Positions 47,866 through 59,275 of a DNA stretch of 64,000 bases are shown in pieces. The DNA is from Glossina fuscipes. Taxonomy: Eukaryota > Arthropoda > Insecta > Diptera > Glossinidae. The notes beneath the pieces were generated by a model that was not told the origin of the DNA, ran no database searches, and saw nothing but the letters and a program-made list of their open reading frames with translations. Numbering within the stretch: position 1 is the stretch's first letter; the number at the start of each line of letters is the position of its first letter. The position numbers and the translations under genes were made by a program. The DNA is taken from contig NW_023998414.1 of the NCBI RefSeq assembly GCF_014805625.2, forward strand, positions 21,112,590-21,176,589, given 5' to 3'.

Positions 47866-48443
47866 ACGCGCGTATGGAAAAGAGGTAGCTTTATTTGCTT
47901 TAGAGCATATCCTGTTAACTAATGGAGGCTGGAAATGAATGAGTTTATATGTGTGTAAAGTGCAGATGTGTATTCATTTTATTAAAATATAAATATGTAT
48001 TTTATAATTTATGTACATACACAAGTACACATTTATATATGCAAACATATATAAAATAATTGTTTATGTTTACATTGCAAGCATTATAAGGGACATTAGA
48101 CGAATTGAAAATAATGTAATAATAATTATAAATTTATAGAGTGAATATTAGAAAAAAACACCAAAAGTTTACCTCAGGGTTTATTGATTTTCTCACTTTT
48201 TTATTTTGTCGCTGATTTAATTCATTACCTTGTCCAGGCGCGTTTGGGAACAACGCAGCTGTATTTTTACACTTGTTATGCGAAACTCAATTAGGCGCCA
48301 AACCTAACCAATTATTTCTTTTCACTAATCTTTTTGCTGTAGGCGTGCAGTCTACTTATTTTATTAAACCATTTGACACGCTTCCACAATTATATATCGA
48401 TGTGTGGCGCAGCGATCATCTCTTAAATACGATTCTTCATTCT

Positions 48444-48710
48444 TCATTCATTTTGGTGATAAACTATCAAAAATTTGCAAAATGCACCGTTAAATATATG
48501 CTCAGCACTGTGAGGACTGCGTTCAATCTCTAGAGCAGTTATCAGTGTTCTTGCACGGTTTGCATCGCAAATCGCCCTAACGTCTTCAATGCCAAGCTTA
48601 CTATCGTATTTAGGACATCCTGTTCCGGTTCGAATCGTTTCAAATGCATGCATTTTATAGTTTAGGCGTTTAATGTGATTGTGTAAATCCAGACGCTCGA
48701 ACTTTGTATC
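48444..48710 (-). pseudogene. Possible 3' part of a collapsed LINE
   Basis: A minus-strand frame of 69 codons (48,444-48,653) continues upstream as HNHIKRLNYK and contains LGIEDVRAICDANRARTL. It lies directly downstream of the RT fragment. The HI...NYK segment could be the thumb region of a LINE reverse transcriptase, but no catalytic (F/Y)ADD motif is found, so an internal deletion would be needed. The link to the LINE rests mainly on position. Confidence 0.3.
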
Positions 48711-48914
48711 TTAGTCAGTATACTCTTTAAGAAGTGCTTTTTCCAGTGTACCGCTAAGCAATCTTTCAGAGAACTTGTCACCAAGTTGTAGATAGTCCAA
48801 GTTCCGGGGATCACCACAGAAGTTAAATAAGATTATTAAAGGAATATGTAGAATATTCGTACAAAATTTCAAGATGAAAGGCCGTACACCGTTCGGATCA
48901 AGCCAACCCGACAT
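48711..48914 (-). pseudogene. LINE reverse-transcriptase fragment
   Basis: On the minus strand the frame opens with GWLDPNGVRPFILKFC and IPLIILFN. This matches the first RT block of non-LTR retrotransposons (KGPDGIP..ILK.C....PL..LFN). The conserved Asp of PDG is Asn here. The 30 codons after LFNF show no family match, which suggests deletion or a frame change. Together with the linker and endonuclease fragments upstream, this makes one collapsed LINE of the Jockey/CR1/I type on the minus strand. Confidence 0.55.
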
Positions 48915-48943
48915 TTTTAAAAGAGATAGAATATTAAAAACTT

Positions 48944-49216
48944 CTAGATTAATACAGGAATAATATCAAAGGATTCTGGACAATAAGGATAACAGTCATA
49001 TGAATTGCTCATTGAAGCTTCAGATTGTTCGAAGAAATTAACAAAAATGTCATAAATGTCAGAGGGACTGGAAGATGCACTGTTATTAGTATGCAATTTT
49101 ATTAAATTTGAAAAAATTTGTATTGTGTTGATTGAAACGAGTGTATAAGTGCAAGCTTTAGAACAATATTTCCTCAAAGTATTAAATTTGTTTCCTACCC
49201 TAGAGTATTTTGGCAA
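48944..49216 (-). pseudogene. LINE ORF2 linker between endonuclease and RT
   Basis: The frame contains FNTLRKYCSKACTYTLV, IFSNLIKLHTN and SSPSDIYDIFVNFFEQ. These are typical of the stretch after the endonuclease in Jockey-like and related LINEs (LR..CK...., FW.FIK.K, SPSDIANLFA.FF.S). The part between KLHTN and SSPSD is shorter than usual. Confidence 0.55.
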
Positions 49217-49329
49217 ATTAACAAGTAATCCAATTTTTTGTATATGTTTAGAAAAGTAAACTTACCTACATTGCGTCATTTGCTTTTCGCATATTTGTAA
49301 AACCGGAAGCAAGTGATAGCGCATCGCCC

Positions 49330-49554
49330 TTAAAGAACGTTTACGGCTATATACATGATGTATACATGACCATTTCGATTGTGTTCACGATCAAATTGAC
49401 TGAGAACTAAATTTTGAACATCGGTATCGCTTTCATTTAGTGATTTCGCAATCGTAAAAATTCCAACATAGTCAGAAGGCAGTTTCAAGCACAATCCGCA
49501 TTCTTCTTCTAAAAATTGTCTTTTATGATTCCGGACAGGGCGTATTCTGAAATG
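49330..49554 (-). pseudogene. LINE endonuclease fragment
   Basis: A 74-codon open frame without start on the minus strand contains RNHKRQFLEEECGLCLKLPS followed by a hydrophobic strand (DYVGIFTI) and a DTDVQNLVL segment. The pattern fits the centre of the apurinic-like endonuclease of LINE ORF2 (the E.....V.L.L......I..VYIPP region). The YIPP residues themselves are replaced. A weak continuation toward the endonuclease N-terminus may exist to about 49,760. Assignment relies on its position upstream of the linker and RT fragments. Confidence 0.42.
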
Positions 49555-49760
49555 TTATCGAATTTTTTTTTTTTTTGATCTAAATCTAACTTTGTGTATT
49601 CCCAGGCCATTAGTTAAAAACGCGCCTATCCAGGTTCATATTTCTTTTGTGCGTTAGAGGTCAAGCAACCAATTATCCACAATTTCAAAAAATGTCTAAT
49701 GATATACAATTATTTCAATATCGTCGAGATCGTTATGTTTCCTGCCAGCAAAATACTTTA

Positions 49761-50867
49761 GAGTTGCCATACTTACCGGTGAAGTACGTTTAAAAATGAT
49801 TCGCGTGAAGTTTGTAACATAAGAGAATTCATTGAAGTCGTGAAGAAGAGGATCTTTCACTCTTTTTCGATCATAACATCATCTTTTTGATTTTTTTAAG
49901 GTGAGGTAACGGAAAGTAACTTATTGCATTAAAAAAAGCAAATCTCTGGTTTTAATTAAATATAATTTTTTCCTATCCCTTATTCTTTCGTTCTTATCAA
50001 CACATATTAACGAAAGTTTGGAATTTTAATTTTATACACCACCCAAGCTAGTAGTACGCTAGACGTATAGATTTCACTATATATAATGGCCTCAGTCCAT
50101 TAAAAACAATCAAAACCATTAGCATGTCCACACTTTTACGTATTGACGACTAACAGCCATTTTCCCGTTTGTCGTTGTTCGGATTAACTATTCGCAAGAA
50201 AAGTAGCGCTGGATCATCTAGAAGAATAGCGTTTAAAGAGCGAATATAGATGCGTTGGTTTCCTTTGAAAAAGTTAAAGTAAGTTTGCGTTACTTCGACA
50301 GCCGATAAACCCTTTCTTCTTTTTTGGATATCGACTATGAGTGGATTGAAACAACGAGATATATGATTTACATGTCCAGTGTGACAATAACTTATATAAC
50401 TTCAGTTAAAAATTTTATTATAAGATAATATGAAATATATACCTATTACCATTACAACAACGTATATAATCCACATTAAGGGAAGCAATGTTATGCTGTT
50501 GGCTCGGTTTTTGCGCGGCAGCATAAATGGTGCGTTAAGTAATCCCAGCCAGTGTGTACATGCGATATTTGAGATTAAATGGGTAAAATAAAAAGAGTCC
50601 TACTGAGATATAGGGATTTTTTCAGAGTTAATTTAGGTATGCTGTCTCTTTCCAACTCGTAATTATGATGACCAAAATGAATGTAATGTAAAGGTACTTG
50701 TGACCTTATCACTCGCCCTGCGAATAGTTCTTACCATACATGCATATTATATATAGTAAAGTACAAAGTAATAGTTTACCGTGCCAGGAATCGAGCTTGA
50801 CTCTATCATATCGGTTCGCATTTAAAAACCTCAATTTTATAGATGTATGATGTATTTTTAAGCAGTC
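49761..50867. other. AT-rich stretch, nothing recognised
   Basis: No frame of interest, no RNA and no repeat match within the window. Confidence 0.45.
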
Positions 50868-51273
50868 AATCAGTCCGTCTGTGAGTCTTCTGTCGCCGAA
50901 AATGAATATAGTCTTTCCCATCGCAGCTAATGCCTCCGCTTTCAAGTTGAACGGTCACGAACGCTACTCCATCTCTGTACGTGTAGGAGGTGTTGCTCGA
51001 GTAGCTGGCCATAGAGAACAGAAGCATTGGTAGTCTTTTCGGACAGGTCGGTATGCAAAGCAGAACAAATCGAAGAACTGCTCCTGCAGTATCATCCAAA
51101 CTGGGAAAGCCTTTGTTTACAAAAGTCTAAAAAGTGATGTTTTTACTTATTACTCACATCCCAGAGCAGATGTAACGATTACATTTTCGACATATATTCT
51201 ATGGTTGATTCTATAATACGTGTTTAAAAATGAAAAAATTCGAGTAAGTTCACCCAATATTGAGAATAGGATC
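50868..51273 (+). mobile_element. DINE-1-like (Helentron) fragment
   Basis: cagtccgtctgtgagtcttc and cgccgaaaatgaa start the module. Later gtgatgtttttacttatta, ctcacatcccagagcagatg and cacccaatattgagaata align with the inter-module part of the 58.4-kb copy. Head and hairpin are missing. Confidence 0.5.
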
Positions 51274-52466
51274 CACATGTAATTTTTTCTGTTTTTCTTT
51301 TTTTTTTTTTCTTTTTTTAAGGAAAAGATGGCGTCTCAACCACGTATCAATCATGTTCTTACTTGTTTTCTTTTATCACGGCATCACACTAGAGTACAAT
51401 ATCTAATTGTGCATTGATGGGCGGAAGACGGATCTGAAGTTAATCCCAACAATCTTACTTTGCAACGACATACCACAAGTACATTACCTCGCACATTGTT
51501 TAGGTGTCTTCAGAATGTGCATGCTTTTCCATGAGGTAAAAAACCGTGAGAACACCGCGACATATTGCAGTGTAAGGCATTTTTCTCACTCTCTGCACAT
51601 ACTTTAGGAAGCACTAACACTAAATCTATCGATATTAACAAATATTAAAGAAAAGCACATAAATGATTTGTGCAGTAATTGGGAAAAACACCGCAATCAT
51701 GACATTTGTGATAGAATCAAACAAGCTTACGACACTTTCTCATTTATCCATTTAGTGTACATGGTAAGCAATTTCTGTAAAAATAACAAAAAAATTCAAT
51801 AGTTGGATAAGTTTTTATGTTATTCTGCGAAGCTTTTCTCAAGTAGAAATCAACCTTTTGATATGGATCCGTAGCTTAATGTACTAGAACGTAACTGTAA
51901 ATTTTAGTTTATTGTAAAAACTTCTCATAGGCTACTTGCAGCAAGATTAAAAGTAGAGTAGTTTTAACACAACTAAAATGACATTTGTGAAGCCCGAATC
52001 TCGGATACTTAGCGCCGTATACCCAGAACAAATGATTTTCTATATCACAGGATTTGAGGAAAATATTGTAATTTTCGCAAAATCAATAAATATGGATATA
52101 ATTGATAGTGATATTCGATGTATAAAATGCATTAAAATATTATTTCTGTTATGAAAGACAGGACAAAGTTAATACACCAAATATTTGGTAAGGCTAAGGG
52201 CGCAAAACAAAAGCTTACACATGGACAGATAATTTGTCCTCGAATAGCACAGACAGCTTGAAAATGAATCGCATTTTATATGATGGTTCAAATTTTTTTG
52301 TGTGCATGCACACAAGTGTAAGTAAAAAGTGTGACGTCACGTTCTTTTCGAAAATATTTTATTATTATCTCTATTCACGACGCTTTTGTGCAAGGATTTC
52401 AGTGTCTCTCGGTAACTATGATTGATTAATATTACCTCAAATAAAAAAATAGAAAAGAAGAATACT

Positions 52467-52514
<48 letters not shown>

Positions 52515-54476
52515 ACGTATAAATAAAAATAAAAATTGTTAGCGTACGTGATAGCTTAAGGTTCAATTTTGATGAACTTAATACGTATGTCAAATGCATT
52601 TTTACCGATATTTACACCCTAAGCCACTCGCAACAAGAGTATGTTATGTTTGTGCATTCACCTGCAATGCCCAGACGGACTTGGTCCAAGTACAATTTTT
52701 AATATATCAATTGACTCAAAAGTATTTGCTAAAGCGATTTAAGCACATCTATCCGTCCGCCTATCTCTGCGATACATGTCTGCCTATTCAACAGTTTGTC
52801 CAAGGTATTACGCCCAGGAGTTTCACGGAGGCAACGCGACGCTGTACATGAAAGATGTTCTCCATTCTTGATATTTCGCAACAAGTAACGATGACAAATA
52901 GTATGCTGGCATAAAAAATAAATGCAAAAAGTCAGAAAGGATGGGCCCTTTCTTGAACTTTCTCTCATATAAATATTCCTAACAAAGGTAGCCTTTTCTA
53001 TGGTTATAATACTTTGCATTGAAAAGCGGTTTACAGTAGTGCAGTAGTGTTTTTGGTTCACCCCTTCTTTAAGGCCTTTTACCGCGCAAGCAGATTTAAA
53101 TATTGATATTTTATGACGAAAACGGATAAAAAATAAAATACGTTTACTCTATTTGGATTGAGTCGGTGCACGTTTTTTCTCACTTTACTTATAGGGAACC
53201 CCATCGAATAAGGCAACAAGATATGCTTTCCAATAATAATCATGTAGGACGTTTAACAGTCAGCTTGACACTTTCACATTGGCACATGAGTTCTGTGATA
53301 TTCACACGAATTTTTTTCCTAAATGTCGTTGATTTATCGAGAGGATTATGACGATTCATCGGTGTTAGTATACGTGAAATTTCTGTCGACCGAATACGAA
53401 TATTGTTGAAGAATGTGAACGGTTTTCATTATCTAACAAATATCTTGAATGAAAACCTGTGTGACATATTGTTAGAACACTCCGAAGAAAGACTTGCTCG
53501 TTTGAAAAATCTATTTAGCCAGAGTTTTAAAGATCGAAAATGATTGTGAAGAGAAGTTTTGTTTTCCTTAAATAATTTTCAATTCCTCCATTAGCTTAAG
53601 GCTAAGGCGAATTTATTTTTCGTTCAACCCTAATACAAACATGTGGACAAATTAGAAGTTCACGTAATAAATTTAAGTAAGAAATTTAATGTTGATTATA
53701 TAAATTTACAGAAACAAAAAAAAAAAAAAACCGTTGATCTAACAAATCATTTGCGGAATTGCGGAATTGCGGATTTGTTGTTTTAACAACCAAGCGAAGA
53801 ATAACGCAAGAATACCGCAAACAATGTTAATAACTTAGTTGTAATCGTTAGTTTAGTGGGTGGAAGGTCTTTCTCTCAGTACATCAAACCCACAAAATGA
53901 GTTTCGCATTTTAAGTCAATACAAACGTATCTGTCTATTTGTCCTTTCATTTTTGTTAATTCCCCTACAGCATTTCGCTGAATACAATTATTCACCCATT
54001 GTTGATTTAAAATGTCAAAAATTCTATCTTAGTTTTCAATAAGAATCTTTACGTAGGAAAGAGTTCTAAAACGTAAGTTGACATCATGGAAATGTAGGGC
54101 AGTAAACTTGTATACATGAAATCGCTATGCTGGTTAACATTTCATCATAACACACTAAATATTAACCTTTGTTATTAAATGAAGAATTTTTCTTATTCCA
54201 AGAACGTTTACATGAGAGTAGCTTTCAAAAATGGTGCGATTCCACTGAAATTTTTCACGCTTTATTTCCCATAGATTTTCATAGGCAAACATATAAAATA
54301 GAAAGTTTTTTCTCATATAATTACTTCTTCAAAAATGGGTTGCTATTTGAGTAGTAGTCGAAAAAGAAGTTCGAACCAAATTTATTTTCAATAGTTTTCT
54401 TACTTAGGGCAATATATGTAAGCATATAACGGATAAGTAAAATGTCTAGAAAATTGTGTGTTAGAAGATGAACGCA
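51274..54476. other. AT-rich stretch with microsatellites
   Basis: TA tract at 52,470-52,512 and three GCGGAATT-type units at 53,752-53,775. Around 52,735-52,795 cgatttaagcacatctat followed by ccgtccgcc recalls the DINE-like module on the plus strand. The 110-codon minus-strand frame at 52,729-53,061 overlaps this and shows no motif. Confidence 0.4.
52470..52512. repeat. (TA)n microsatellite
   Basis: About 21 uninterrupted TA units. Confidence 0.95.
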
Positions 54477-54526
54477 GAAAGACAGAGAGAGAGAGAGAGG
54501 GGGAGAGAGAGACAGAGAGAGAGAGG

Positions 54527-54593
<67 letters not shown>

Positions 54594-54603
54594 AGAGAGA
54601 GAG

Positions 54604-54635
<32 letters not shown>
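54477..54635. repeat. Long (GA)n polypurine tract
   Basis: About 159 bases made almost only of G and A on the plus strand, mostly GA units with occasional AAA, GGG, GACA and GCGA interruptions. It produces an artificial Arg/Glu-rich frame that is not a gene. GA tracts can bind GAGA-factor-type proteins or form triplex DNA. Confidence 0.95.
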
Positions 54636-54637
<2 letters not shown>

Positions 54638-56141
54638 TTAATTCGATTCGGAAGTGATTCTGATTCTGATTTGTAAAAACAAAGATGTGTTTATTTTGAG
54701 TCGTATTGCATAAGTCCGCACAAAGCTAGCATAACTTACTACGAGTAGCGTAAAGTGTAAACATTCTTTCCTGTCATACAATTTGTAATGGCATTACATA
54801 TTAAAACTTTATGCCCTTAGCTTTCTTCGCTTATACATAATATATCGAAGTAAGAGATCGTTCTAATTGGATTCCAAGATATTGTACGCGTGTTGGTTTG
54901 GATACTTTGGCTTTAACGATGGTCAGACGGGTGAATGTTCTTTCTTGTTCGTAGAGTGAACGTTACATGAGCGCATTTACATAGATTAAATGTATTCTTC
55001 CTCTTGGCGAGCCATTCTTCGAGCATTACCATATCGCTTTTTACGAATTGTGGAATTAATCTGATTACTTAGACTAAGTACTTGACTTGGACGATACGTG
55101 TGCGCTAATCCGCTGTATATAATAAATATAAAAGAGGTTCTAATACACTTTTTTTGGAGCGGCAAAGATTTTTCTAATCACCGGTAAAATACCATTTATG
55201 TGTATTATGGACGTGAGATTTTTAAGTACTGGCAGGCGTTTGTTTTATGCTTGGCCCAAAAGCTTACTTTATGACTACTTACTAATAAAGCTGAACAATG
55301 TTTTCTATTTTCAAAATATTTTACGTATACAGCCTACACTACGATGCACCTGATCAATAGGATGCGATAGGATTGCTTTCATTGAAATTGATGGTAAGGT
55401 TAGGCAATGATGAAAATTTACTTATCCTTATCACAATATAGGCAGGAAGCAAATATTTTTGAATTTATTACATAAACAATACAATCCGACATCGAATGAT
55501 GCCGCACTTGCATTTGCACTTGCATTCTAACTGTAATTGTAACCCTAGTACAGAGTATTTTGTTTTGATCCGAACAAAAACTTCAAAACACGAAACTAAA
55601 TATCAAGGTATAATAGAGAATGAGGAAAAATTATTTTCAATAGGAAAGTAAATTTATATTTTAATATTTTTAATGCATTTAAATAATTCTTAAGCCAGAG
55701 GAAGAAGAAAAAAAAAAGAAAAACGAAAAGAGAAAAGAGAAATATATAGAAACACGTACTCATTGATGTTTCGATCAAGATATGAAATGCAATTAATTGC
55801 ATACATTTGTAATATATGTATGTAACTGACGTTTCCGTATATACAGGGTGCGAGCGGGGGCAAATCGATGCTAAAACTAAATTTATTATACATTTTATGT
55901 CTATTCTATACAAGCCTATGCGCCTATAATAAACGATTTGTGCGCGCGTTATTTAATTTGGTTGTCGTATAACCTGGTTCAGCGATAAAATAGGATTATG
56001 GAGATATCTCAAGCGGATGGAGCTTGAAGACTGAAGAGCTAAATATTAATTTGGAATAAAGTAGTCGTAGACATTTTAAATCATCCACTCCTCTTTGTCG
56101 TTATCTCTTTCAAGAAAGCGGCGGTACACACTAGTACACTC
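54636..56141. other. AT-rich stretch, nothing recognised
   Basis: The minus-strand frames at 55,596-55,913 come from an A-rich stretch near 55,700-55,750 and have no motif. Confidence 0.4.
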
Positions 56142-56591
56142 TCAGCCCAAAATAACAAGGGGAAGGGAAAATTCGGTAGGACGTCTTCCGATTGGCGTTC
56201 TGATCTCGATCGAAATCCACCAACACCTTAGAAAATTCAATGTACACTAGTTTTTTAAGTGATCTTTATTTGGAATAAGTCTTTGACTTCAAATCAGTGC
56301 CGACATAAAGTCTCCTACAAATATAACGCGAAGGGCTTTCAGCGGGGGCGTCTTGGCAATCAGCTTGACAGGTTGAGAATTAGAGACTTTAACGTCTCTC
56401 TCAACATCATTCATAGACTTTGATGAGGTTTTGTCAACGACTTCTTTTCACTTATGGCTTAAATTGCTTACTTCCAACACTACGCGAATATTATTTGTGA
56501 TGGCAGACAGACATAGGTGGCGGATTTTCGCCATATGGCGATTATCCCTGCAAGTCTTTTCATTTCGAGTGTTGCAGTGCATGCATTGATA
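56142..56591 (-). pseudogene. Decayed frame, possible retroelement ORF1
   Basis: One minus-strand frame runs 150 codons with only three internal stops, in a stretch clearly richer in GC than its flanks. It begins with a Cys cluster (YQCMHCNTRNEKTC), passes through a Lys/Ser/Val-rich middle (NDVERDVKVS) and reaches IAKTPPLKALRVIFVGDF. Some LINE ORF1 proteins have Cys fingers followed by a coiled middle and a KK..VYVSRFA domain, which is broadly similar. The match is weak; a pseudogene of another kind cannot be excluded. Confidence 0.28.
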
Positions 56592-56604
56592 ATCTGAGAA
56601 GCAT

Positions 56605-57680
56605 TAAAACGAAGAACGCTTTTATCACATAATTGCACTCACATACACATATGGACCTTGTATTGTCTTTTATATGATAGTAATAATATTGTATGAATTA
56701 CAATTTGCATAATGCCAATGCCTGCACGAATGTCACACAAATATTTCCTACATCATACGGTACATAGCTTTTGTCTTGCTTATATTCGAGTGCATGTAAA
56801 TCTCTAGTGTCAAACAAAAAGAATTTTACATTTTCACATAACCCTTCAACGTTTTAGGTAAAGGAAAGAAAATAGAAAAACAAAAAAAAAAAACAAAAAT
56901 TGATATTTTTATCAAAAAATTCTTTTTTGTATTTTTTCAAATACTTTTTGCTCTTCAAACACGAACATTGATAGTTTGACAGCAACGTAGATAGGTGGGC
57001 AACCCTTACCAACACGAACGCCAGTACAGGAAACAATACCGATTCCCTAAAACCGTAATTTTTCGAACTGAGAACTGTAGAATGGAGGGGATTAAATAAA
57101 CAAGTTAGAGGTACATTGTAAACGCGGTGCCATTAGTAAACTCCTTAAAAGCTAATTTAATAGAGATAAAATTGACTGCTAACGTTAGCAGATCAGACAA
57201 GTGCATGTTATTACTATTAACCATATGGATTCTTAATTTTTTTTTTTTTGCCCTTTTTTTGTTAAATACGACTATAATATATAATTAGGAGCATATTTTG
57301 CCTGAAGTCTTTGCATATATTTCGGTCATTTTAGAAAATATTTCGATAGAGAAAAATGATGAAAATAATTAAAACTTTCCACTCTTTAGGTTTTTGTCTG
57401 TTTCGGACGCAGTACCCGCATTATTTACCTTTGTCTTTTCTTAGTCACAAAAAATCGTACATTTCGTCACTGTTGCAATTCCAAAAGAATTCATTAGACT
57501 ATACACAATAGGAGAGTTTTAGGTAGAAGGTCGAGATATAATTGTTAAAAGGAATTGCGACAATCAAATAATAATAGCATTAAAGCTTAGGGAAAGGTAC
57601 ACAGTGCAGACAGTCAAAACTTTCATATCGATTTTTCAATTTTTATATCCATTTTTTTCATTTTATACATATATACATAA
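56605..57680. other. AT-rich stretch, nothing recognised
   Basis: A-rich and T-rich low-complexity runs near 56,880 and 57,236 only. Confidence 0.45.
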
Positions 57681-57686
57681 ATAAAC

Positions 57687-58192
57687 TATTATTATTATTA
57701 TTATTATTATAATTTTAGACTAATGAAATAAATTCTTAGATCAAATGATAAAAGACTAGGAGCACTAGCAACACAGTCTATCGGCTCTAATTTATATAAA
57801 TGTACATTAGATGTTGACCCTAGTAGTTTTAATAAAGTAAAATATTGTATTGATAATCTGTTCGGTAGCTGATTGTAGAATGTCCATAGGGTTAGTCGTT
57901 CCAAATGTAATATTTCGTGCCAAGGTAAAGTTAAGGCAGTCACAGATAATGTGCTTTATAGTGAGAATTTGTCCACAGTTGCAGATTGGGGAGGAAGACT
58001 TCTGAAAGATCCATTGCAGATTTGGATCCGATATGACTAAGTACCCGTAACATTTGAATTTTTTCGCCATATCGGGTATTGTAATGATATTCCTTAATTT
58101 GTTGATGGTGCTCCATCTCGAAGTCGAAGGATTCCGAAGGATAGCTTTTAATACAGACAAACTATCAGTGACAATGAATAAATAAATTAATC
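57687..58192 (-). mobile_element. I-like LINE, 3' end with TAA tail
   Basis: Minus-strand frame: FIVTDSLSVLKAILRNPS, where TDS is the third catalytic block of RNase H, then INKLRN. After a deletion comes DPNLQWIFQKSS and a Cys/His cluster (C-N-C at 60-62, H70, C75, counting Met from a TTG codon) typical of LINE ORF2 C-termini. The SHVG..GNE.AD block, visible at the window start, is missing here. The frame ends at 57,807, and a short 3' UTR ends in about eight TAA units (57,687-57,710 on the plus strand as TTA). TAA tails are characteristic of I elements. The copy is 5'-truncated and dead. Confidence 0.68.
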
Positions 58193-58429
58193 AATATACA
58201 TTCAAAAGGAAACTAAATTTTGTGTAAAATGTCTAACAAAGTTTGAAAATTAATGGTGACTAATGGCGTGCTCGAAACTAAGCCTCATAGTACATTACTT
58301 TTAAATTGCTTAAAATAAAATAAAATTGAAGATATAATTTAAGAGTAAAGTTGGTAAAGTTAAGTTGGATATCAATAATGATCTTTAATTAAATGATAAA
58401 GAACAACGTAAGATTCATAACTTCTTTCT
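58193..58429. other. AT-rich spacer
   Basis: No recognisable sequence between the truncated LINE and the next repeat. Confidence 0.4.
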
Positions 58430-59275
58430 CTCGAAGGATGAGAGGTATATTCATTTTGTCAACACGTTTGCATTGCCCAGAAGGAAGCATCAGAAACCCC
58501 ACAAAGTATATATACATATATATATTCTTGATCAGCATCAAATTTCAAATCCATTTAAATATGTCCATCTGTCCGTTTGTGTATGTCTGTTGTAAACATT
58601 CTCCTGGCCGCGAAAATGAAGTTTCGACTTCATATTTGGCAGAAACATTGGAAGGACACGCCCACAGCATCACGTAAACTGAGAATACCTCTGTCTTTCA
58701 AAAGAAATGAAAAGTAATTGTTTTGCTGATTACTCAAATAAATGTACAAAAATTTGAAAGCATATCCTAGGGACGATGCTGTTCCATTCGCGCACAAAAA
58801 CGGAAAAAATTGACCACGCCTACCCAATATTTGTAGATAATGTATCATAATTTAATGATTTTTTCATTTAAAAATCCCATAAAGTGTACAAATTTGTGTC
58901 CATTTACAACTCTTGAATGCAACTAAACATGTCCGCCTTGTTCGTCTGTCCATCTATGTGTTTACATAATTGTGTAGTATTTGTGGTAAACATTCTCCCG
59001 TTAGCGAAAATGAAGATGTCGCCTAAAAATTTGCAAAGGAATTTGGCGTTGATCTAAACTTTTCAAAAGAGACGCCTACAACGCCCACATCCCTTTACGA
59101 TAAAGCTTTTATTTTGAAAATAAAATAAATCAACTGCGCCCACTTCATATATATATATATATATGAAGGGCATGAGAATTTTGCCCCTTTGTATCTTTCG
59201 CATTTTTTTTTTTGGGTAAATGATGATGGGCCTAAAAGATTCGGTCCCGATCGAATTTAATTTTCTTACTTGTTC
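58430..59275 (+). mobile_element. DINE-1-like (Helentron) element, full length or nearly so
   Basis: The best copy of the family. Head: tcgaaggatgagaggtat, ttgcattgcccagaaggaag, tatattcttgatcagcatca. Module 1: gtccatctgtccgtttgtg, aacattctcctggccgcgaa, then the middle block ccacgcctacccaatattt. Module 2: cgtctgtccatctatgtg, aacattctcccgttagcgaa. The end has the subterminal gatgatgggcct, hairpin attcggtcccgatcgaat and ttttcttacttgttc. Length is about 846 bases. It has no coding capacity. A small TA run (59,149-59,164) lies inside module 2. Confidence 0.75.

Larger units (their letters stand above)
45821..48440. other. AT-rich stretch with repeats
   Basis: Includes the family B copy at 46,875 and a TG tract at 47,823. 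The frame at 46,292-46,567 has no recognisable motif. Confidence 0.4.

Noticed and set aside
54458..54676. 72-codon Arg/Glu repeat frame
   Set aside because: It is the translation of the GA microsatellite and not a gene.
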